Assembly (NCBI GenBank): GCA_031285415.1
Contig: JAITWF010000008.1
Coordinates: 1 to 10,574, forward strand
Direction of reading: 5' to 3'
Length of the DNA: 10,574 bases
Source: Deferribacteraceae bacterium
GTDB taxonomy: Bacteria > Chrysiogenota > Deferribacteres > Deferribacterales > JAISNW01
Part shown: positions 6,527-10,574 of the stretch, in pieces
Numbering within the stretch: position 1 is the first letter of the stretch
How the letters are laid out: every line of letters starts with the position of its first letter
Notes under the pieces: generated by a model
Databases searched by the model: none
Seen by the model: the letters and a program-made list of their open reading frames with translations, nothing else
What the model was told of the DNA's origin: nothing
Made by a program: the position numbers and the translations under genes

Positions 6527-6647
6527 AAATTCGTTTAGATTGATGTAGCGCAAGGCGGCTTTTTAAAACTAAACCAGAGTGTACATAGAAGTACATGAGG
6601 ATTTAGTTTTAAAAAATAACGCAGCGATACGCAATATAAACGAGTTT
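6527..6647. repeat. 121-bp hairpin repeat, copy 2 (inverted)
   Basis: The reverse complement of copy 1. Arms are 6527-6584 and 6591-6647, with loop ATAGAA 6585-6590. It fills nearly the whole gap between gspN and argD, sharing two bases with the gspN stop codon and ending 6 bases before the argD ribosome binding site. Compared with copy 1 the loop is unrelated, and the stem pair equivalent to C2970-G3017 has become T-A (6611/6564 read on the minus strand), so pairing is kept. It may act as a terminator, processing site or mobile palindromic element; it carries no gene. Confidence 0.9.
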
Positions 6648-7365
6648 ACTGTAGAGTAAAGATCGGTTTAGATAACATTCCTCTAACAGCAAATTTACTA
6701 GTCATCCCCATTATACTAGCCTCTCCAGAGAGGTTCAGCATAGTTCTGCGGATATTCTCTCTATCGAGAACGATCTTGCCAGTTGCCTTAACGCCTGAAT
6801 CGCCCTTCACCTCGAAGGAGGTTAGGTTTATCATACTATCCGCAATCTCGCCAACGCCAAGGAGGCTATCCCCCTTCACCTGCATAGCAGGGGTTTGCAC
6901 TGTAAATTCGCCGCTAGATAGGTTAATTGCACCTGTCTTCTTCTCGAGATCGTAATCTAGATTAACCGTTAACTCCCCCTGCGCACTCTGCTTTATAATC
7001 TTTGAGATACGAAACAGGTCGAGTGTAGCGTCTGCACGAAGCTCTCCACCAGAATGAATCACCTCTGCAAGACCGTATGGCGAGTTCAAATTCGCCCTAA
7101 CCTTTCGTGTCAGTGCCGACAGTGGCGAATATCGAAGAGTTACCTCCCCTAGCTCGATATTATTGCCACCATAGTTCATATTCACCCCTTTCAACGTCGT
7201 CTTAAAGAGGGTGCAATCTATAGATGAGTATGTCATCGGTACCTTATTTACAGCGATCTGTTTATCCAGCACGCTCTGCACTATCATCGAATACGGGAAC
7301 ATCGCCGCAACTGCGACAAAGAATACGCCCATGAAGATAGCTATATGTATTAGGTTCTTCCTCAC
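6646..7365 (-). CDS. gspN: Type II secretion system protein GspN
   Basis: A 239-aa protein with one N-terminal membrane segment (about residues 7-29) followed by a largely periplasmic beta-rich region. This resembles the GspN family seen beside gspL and gspM in deltaproteobacterial-type secretion operons. GspN is an accessory inner-membrane part of type II secretion whose precise role is not well defined. The repeated strand pattern and a final GMLSKPIFTLQ stretch, like the closing strand of GspN/AsmA-type domains, suggest the protein is complete although the hairpin repeat begins at its stop. The start is GTG at 7365, overlapping the gspM stop (GTGA), with GAGG about 8 bases upstream. It is the last gene of the gsp run. 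Confidence 0.7.
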   Translation of the reverse strand: MRKNLIHIAIFMGVFFVAVAAMFPYSMIVQSVLDKQIAVNKVPMTYSSIDCTLFKTTLKGVNMNYGGNNIELGEVTLRYSPLSALTRKVRANLNSPYGLAEVIHSGGELRADATLDLFRISKIIKQSAQGELTVNLDYDLEKKTGAINLSSGEFTVQTPAMQVKGDSLLGVGEIADSMINLTSFEVKGDSGVKATGKIVLDRENIRRTMLNLSGEASIMGMTSKFAVRGMLSKPIFTLQ

Positions 7366-7889
7366 TCGGCACCTCGAACTATATCCCAGCTAGCATCTAT
7401 CCGTTTAGGGTTATCAAACCGCCGTGTGATAGAGAGCGCACGGATCCATACATTATCGTACTGTTCGATATCTTGCAGAATATTATTGAGATCGTTAATC
7501 ACAAGATTCTCTGTGCGAAAGGTGACCTGCTCCTGACGATTGGCAGAGCTGACAAGCTTGATACTCATGAGCTTGCTCCCTACCTTTGCACTACTCGATA
7601 GCCCCTGTGAGTATGAAAGCAGACCTGTATCAAGAGTTTTGGCATTTGTGCTTTTGTCCTCAATCCTATCCACAAGCGTCTGCACCTTGGATATACGCTC
7701 CTTTACCGTCGTGATCGTTGCGGCAGTGGAGCGGCGGCTATCCGCTAGAAACCCATTAGTCCAATAAAATGCCATAAATACGCCTAGGCAGATCAGCACA
7801 ATCAACAGTAGCCTCTGCCGATTGTGATAGTCGCTAAGGGCGGCGGTATTAATATTAATATTTTTTAACTGTTCTAAATATCTCTTCAT
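7362..7889 (-). CDS. gspM: Type II secretion system protein GspM-like
   Basis: A bitopic inner-membrane protein of 175 aa. It has a short cytoplasmic tail, one membrane helix (about 27-45), a helical stretch likely to form a coiled coil (about 50-85), and a C-terminal alpha/beta part (about 105-170). This is the GspM layout, in which the ferredoxin-like periplasmic domain pairs with GspL to hold the secretion ATPase at the platform. Sequence identity is weak, so the call rests mostly on size, topology and position directly between gspL and gspN. Its ATG overlaps the gspL stop as ATGA. No good ribosome binding site precedes it, as expected for coupling. Confidence 0.68.
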   Translation of the reverse strand: MKRYLEQLKNININTAALSDYHNRQRLLLIVLICLGVFMAFYWTNGFLADSRRSTAATITTVKERISKVQTLVDRIEDKSTNAKTLDTGLLSYSQGLSSSAKVGSKLMSIKLVSSANRQEQVTFRTENLVINDLNNILQDIEQYDNVWIRALSITRRFDNPKRIDASWDIVRGAE

Positions 7890-8893
7890 GGTTCATACCG
7901 TATCGTAAATTTTATCTGTTCGCCAGATTGGCGTGAATCGTCTATCGTAACAGGTTTTTTAAGGGTTGATTCCATCGATGATTTCAACGCCTCCATAGCC
8001 GCAAAATCGGGGGCAAACCCCTCAATCCGCATAGTTTTCTCATTAAGTGACATAAGATCGATCTTTATATCGGGGGTAACGGCGGCACCTAAACTGTTTA
8101 AAACATCCATCACTCGATACGGTGCCATCAACTTCCTATCCGATCGAGAGATCAGTATCCCATACGGATCAGGACTTGAGGCAACACCTGCCTTTTCATA
8201 TAGCTCCTGTAGCTGACGTTCATACCCTGCAAGGCGTTTACTCTCCGCCATATTGCCGATTATACCTGCGGCAAGGAATAGTATATAACAGCAGGCAACC
8301 GTTGCAATAAGAGCCTGATACTTGTTCATCGCCTCTCTACTGCGCTTTATCCCAGGAAGTGCTATATCCGCCTTTAGCGGTATCATCTCCGCAATAAGAT
8401 CAACACTAGTAAGGGTTCCCTCTGGCGTAGAGGCGAGTGATTCAAGCCCATCCTCTTTCTTCTCGTAGACCCTTGCACCATCTGTAAATAGAAACGTTTC
8501 ATACCGAGATACAAGCTCACAGAAAACTGTAGAGATACGGCGAGCTTTGCGAAATAGCTCTATCTCCGACGTTGCAAACTCCTGAAACTCTTTGCGATAT
8601 AGAAGCGCAATATATACACCTTTATCCTCGTAATATGTAAAATCGGCGAAGAGATCGGCAGGGAAGAGCGACTGGAGATAATTGCCGATCACCGCTCGCA
8701 CCTTCTTTCTGCTAACGCTAAGCTTACCTATATATACGTAGAAGAAGGAGCTATCATCAATAATTAGCTGATATCGAGAGTTTGTAACCTCGTCGATAGC
8801 GATAGGGGTAACGGTGCGCAGGGCAGAATCGCCCACAACGCTATATAGCGACGTCCCCTTTAGCAGATATATCTCTTCGTTTACTGTAGCCAA
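7886..8893 (-). CDS. gspL: Type II secretion system protein GspL-like
   Basis: A 335-aa inner-membrane platform protein expected to link the cytoplasmic ATPase GspE to the membrane and to GspM. Residues 1-185 form a cytoplasmic part that looks like a divergent actin-like fold. A membrane helix follows at about 192-214 (ending GIIGNM), then a short coiled coil (218-236) and a C-terminal ferredoxin-like domain with the pattern IKIDLMSLNEKTMRIEG and a helix rich in Glu, Ser and Lys. The start is TTG at 8893, supported by AGAGGG (plus 8899-8904) five bases upstream and by the lack of a nearby in-frame ATG. It lies 11 bases after gspK and overlaps gspM by four. Confidence 0.75.
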   Translation of the reverse strand: MATVNEEIYLLKGTSLYSVVGDSALRTVTPIAIDEVTNSRYQLIIDDSSFFYVYIGKLSVSRKKVRAVIGNYLQSLFPADLFADFTYYEDKGVYIALLYRKEFQEFATSEIELFRKARRISTVFCELVSRYETFLFTDGARVYEKKEDGLESLASTPEGTLTSVDLIAEMIPLKADIALPGIKRSREAMNKYQALIATVACCYILFLAAGIIGNMAESKRLAGYERQLQELYEKAGVASSPDPYGILISRSDRKLMAPYRVMDVLNSLGAAVTPDIKIDLMSLNEKTMRIEGFAPDFAAMEALKSSMESTLKKPVTIDDSRQSGEQIKFTIRYEP

Positions 8894-8904
8894 TTCGACC
8901 CTCT

Positions 8905-9825
8905 TTAAAAATAATCTAGCGGTCCGCCCTCAATGTAGCGTACCACGTTCATCGTCTTATTACTGCGGCTCATCAATATATGATAGTACTGAATACCATC
9001 CAGAATATTAACCTCTACCTTAACATAAAACAAGCTACTCTTTACATCAAAAAAAGGCAATACCGCAGTATACAGCTCCTGATTTCCCTGCCCTACTATA
9101 CTATAAATATCATCCTTCTTTGTAAATGGATTTTCTTCACGTTTGCTTATTATCTCGTTCACATATGGGGCAAGCTCTGGTAAAAATGCGCTAATAACCA
9201 CATCTGGAGCCAAATTTATATTAATCTGCGGCGCAACATTTCCTGGTGTTATATATAGCGACAGATCCTCATATACCGCTGGAAACTCTGGCAGAAGGCG
9301 TATCTCATATAGTGTATCAAGCGGCGCATACTTTGCAGCGTAGCTATTCCCCTCGACGTTAAAGGTTGTCCCTGTCACGGTATTTGATACAGGAACGCTC
9401 TCGGCTGGCGAGACCCAATCTTTTAGCGACTTCCAAAGCTCATCCTCATATCCAAGATCGCTGAATAACGTCTCGAATGCGGTCTGCATGCGCTCTTGAG
9501 TTTTATTATCAGCGGTAGCAAGCCCATTTATAGGGAGCTTCGCATCCGATCCACGTATCTGTATATACACGTAGCCATCTTTTACAGGGATACTCGGCAG
9601 CGCAACCCACATATCGGCAAGTCCATCGTAGGAAGCGTCATCGAGCTTCATAAGCTCGCTCATCGCCTCGATAACGGTGCTTGCGTATATCGCCCCCTGA
9701 TTATCCCTCTGTATCCCCAATACTTCGGCATACGATTTAGTGGACTTCTCCAGTATTAGGAGAGAAAGCCCCGACAGAAATACTACCATCATGAGGACGA
9801 TTATTAAAACGCTACCCCTTCTCAT
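8905..9825 (-). CDS. gspK: Minor pseudopilin GspK
   Basis: A 306-aa minor pseudopilin thought to cap the pseudopilus tip with GspI and GspJ. The N-terminus RRG/SVLIIVLMM is a prepilin peptidase site (cleavage after Gly4). The usual Glu at +5 is replaced by Ile, which is the known peculiarity of GspK and fits a tip position. A hydrophobic helix spans 5-25. Further GspK marks are the LPIN segment (97-100), DWVSPAES (136-143, equivalent to the DWxDxD region), ININLAPDVVISAFLP (about 213-228) and KREENPFTKKDDI. Its ATG overlaps the gspJ stop as ATGA, with no strong ribosome binding site. Confidence 0.9.
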   Translation of the reverse strand: MRRGSVLIIVLMMVVFLSGLSLLILEKSTKSYAEVLGIQRDNQGAIYASTVIEAMSELMKLDDASYDGLADMWVALPSIPVKDGYVYIQIRGSDAKLPINGLATADNKTQERMQTAFETLFSDLGYEDELWKSLKDWVSPAESVPVSNTVTGTTFNVEGNSYAAKYAPLDTLYEIRLLPEFPAVYEDLSLYITPGNVAPQININLAPDVVISAFLPELAPYVNEIISKREENPFTKKDDIYSIVGQGNQELYTAVLPFFDVKSSLFYVKVEVNILDGIQYYHILMSRSNKTMNVVRYIEGGPLDYF

Positions 9826-10361
9826 TTTACATCCATCAGTCGACCAGTTAAAAACTCAACAGGCTTATTATTATATAAAAAACTAAACCGAAACAGGAAG
9901 TAGTTATTATTCAGCACATCTGTATACTCACGCCCATCGAAGTTCTCTATAAGTAGCTCCGTCACATTCAAAAGAAGTGGGAGCTTCATCATATAGTTCA
10001 TCTCCTGCTTCCGCTCGATACGATAGAACGTCTCATTCTCTAGCGTATAGATGATATCAACTGACATAGATTTATTAAATCGCAGGCTGTTGCCGCTGAT
10101 GAGGGCAAATATAATCTGCTCCTCCTCAAGATCTGCTGGCAGCTCTGCCACTGTTCCAGAGGACATCATCCGCATATCCCTCGCCACAATCCGCTGTAGC
10201 GACTGAATTACACGCATATCATCATTTACAACGTCTAGCCCCTCTTTGGTTTTTAGCACCCCTGTGAAGATCGAATAGACCCCCATTATGATAAACGCCG
10301 ATAGCGCAAGGGCGATCAGAAGCTCTATAATGGTGAAGCCTTTACTTTCTGAAATATTCAT
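9822..10361 (-). CDS. gspJ: Minor pseudopilin GspJ
   Basis: A 179-aa minor pseudopilin of the type II secretion tip complex. It has a textbook prepilin leader: KG/FTIIELLIAL with cleavage after Gly8, Phe at +1 and Glu at +5 (E13), then a hydrophobic helix to about residue 33. The remainder is a beta-rich periplasmic domain with the RIVARDMRMM helix and the VTELLIENFDG strand commonly found in GspJ. It starts 20 bases inside the preceding gene and ends in an ATGA overlap with gspK, so it sits in the usual I-J-K order. The GspJ name relies on this order as well as on sequence. Confidence 0.85.
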   Translation of the reverse strand: MNISESKGFTIIELLIALALSAFIIMGVYSIFTGVLKTKEGLDVVNDDMRVIQSLQRIVARDMRMMSSGTVAELPADLEEEQIIFALISGNSLRFNKSMSVDIIYTLENETFYRIERKQEMNYMMKLPLLLNVTELLIENFDGREYTDVLNNNYFLFRFSFLYNNKPVEFLTGRLMDVK

Positions 10362-10574
10362 AGCTAGTCGCCGCTTTATCTGTTGTTATGCGCAGGATCA
10401 CATCCGTTACGCCAGGGATCAGAGTGTTCGACTCCTCCTCTTCGTAGACAATAAGAGTATCATCGCTATACTCCTCCTCTGTGGGGAGCGATAGCCGTGG
10501 ATAGCGAAGAGTGTACACTAGCCGCTCGAAGCCTTTATCTATCAAAAGAAGTCTATCTTTGCTGTATTGAGTGG
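10342..10574 (-). CDS. Minor pseudopilin GspI-like, C-terminal part (cut by window edge)
   Basis: An open frame runs from the window edge to a TAA at 10342. The visible 77 residues include LVYTLRYPRLSLP, an acidic EEEYSDDTLIVYEEEES stretch and a final strand VTDVILRITTDK. The N-terminal prepilin motif would lie beyond the edge. The overlap with gspJ and the position before J and K suggest GspI, but the sequence is not diagnostic and GspH or another pseudopilin is possible. A TTG at 10545 is internal and not a credible start. Confidence 0.5.
   Translation of the reverse strand, partial: TQYSKDRLLLIDKGFERLVYTLRYPRLSLPTEEEYSDDTLIVYEEEESNTLIPGVTDVILRITTDKAATSYEYFRK

Noticed and set aside
6509..6553. 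N-terminal extension of argD from the TTG at 6553
   Set aside because: The extra 15 residues are mostly translated from hairpin repeat copy 2, and the ATG at 6508 has a proper ribosome binding site.
2934..6647. Composite transposon carrying the arg genes
   Set aside because: The flanking repeats contain no transposase, and no target-site duplication is apparent, so only the repeat itself is claimed.
6509..6650. ArgR-type operator before argD
   Set aside because: The gap is accounted for by the hairpin repeat, and I saw no pair of 18-base ARG-box-like palindromes.

Overview
The window is an ordinary bacterial chromosomal segment, with every gene on the minus strand. It reads from a type II secretion operon on the right to a histidine-biosynthesis gene on the left. 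Split-type glycyl-tRNA synthetase (GlyQ), a single-domain GspN, AAGGAG-type ribosome binding sites and a Gram-negative outer-membrane style lipoprotein point to a Gram-negative bacterium. The mix recalls Deferribacterota or a deltaproteobacterial-type lineage, but the sequence alone does not settle the phylum. No phage, transposase, CRISPR, tRNA or rRNA signal was seen.

Right part (about 6646-10574): a tightly packed run encoding the pseudopilin and inner-membrane platform part of a type II secretion system. The order is gspI (cut by the window edge), gspJ, gspK, gspL, gspM, gspN. Neighbouring frames overlap by 4-20 bases or are 11 bases apart, so they are almost certainly one translationally coupled operon. 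The secretin, ATPase, GspF and major pseudopilin genes would have to lie outside the window.

Middle part (3118-6508): an arginine cluster argD-argF-argG. It covers acetylornithine to ornithine, ornithine to citrulline, and citrulline to argininosuccinate. argD and argF overlap by an ATGA. argF and argG are separated by about 110 bases holding three stem-loops, two of which share interchangeable arms.

Left part (1-3054): glyQ without glyS beside it, an LPP20-type lipoprotein gene, and hisD. A near-perfect 16-bp palindrome covers the hisD ribosome binding site and a possible promoter.

The most unusual structure is a 121-bp hairpin element present twice in opposite orientation (2934-3054 and 6527-6647), flanking the arg cluster. 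Each copy ends just before the ribosome binding site of the next gene (glyQ, argD). The copies differ in the loop and show one compensatory stem change, which suggests that the folded structure matters. I found no convincing new multi-gene system; the points of interest are non-coding.
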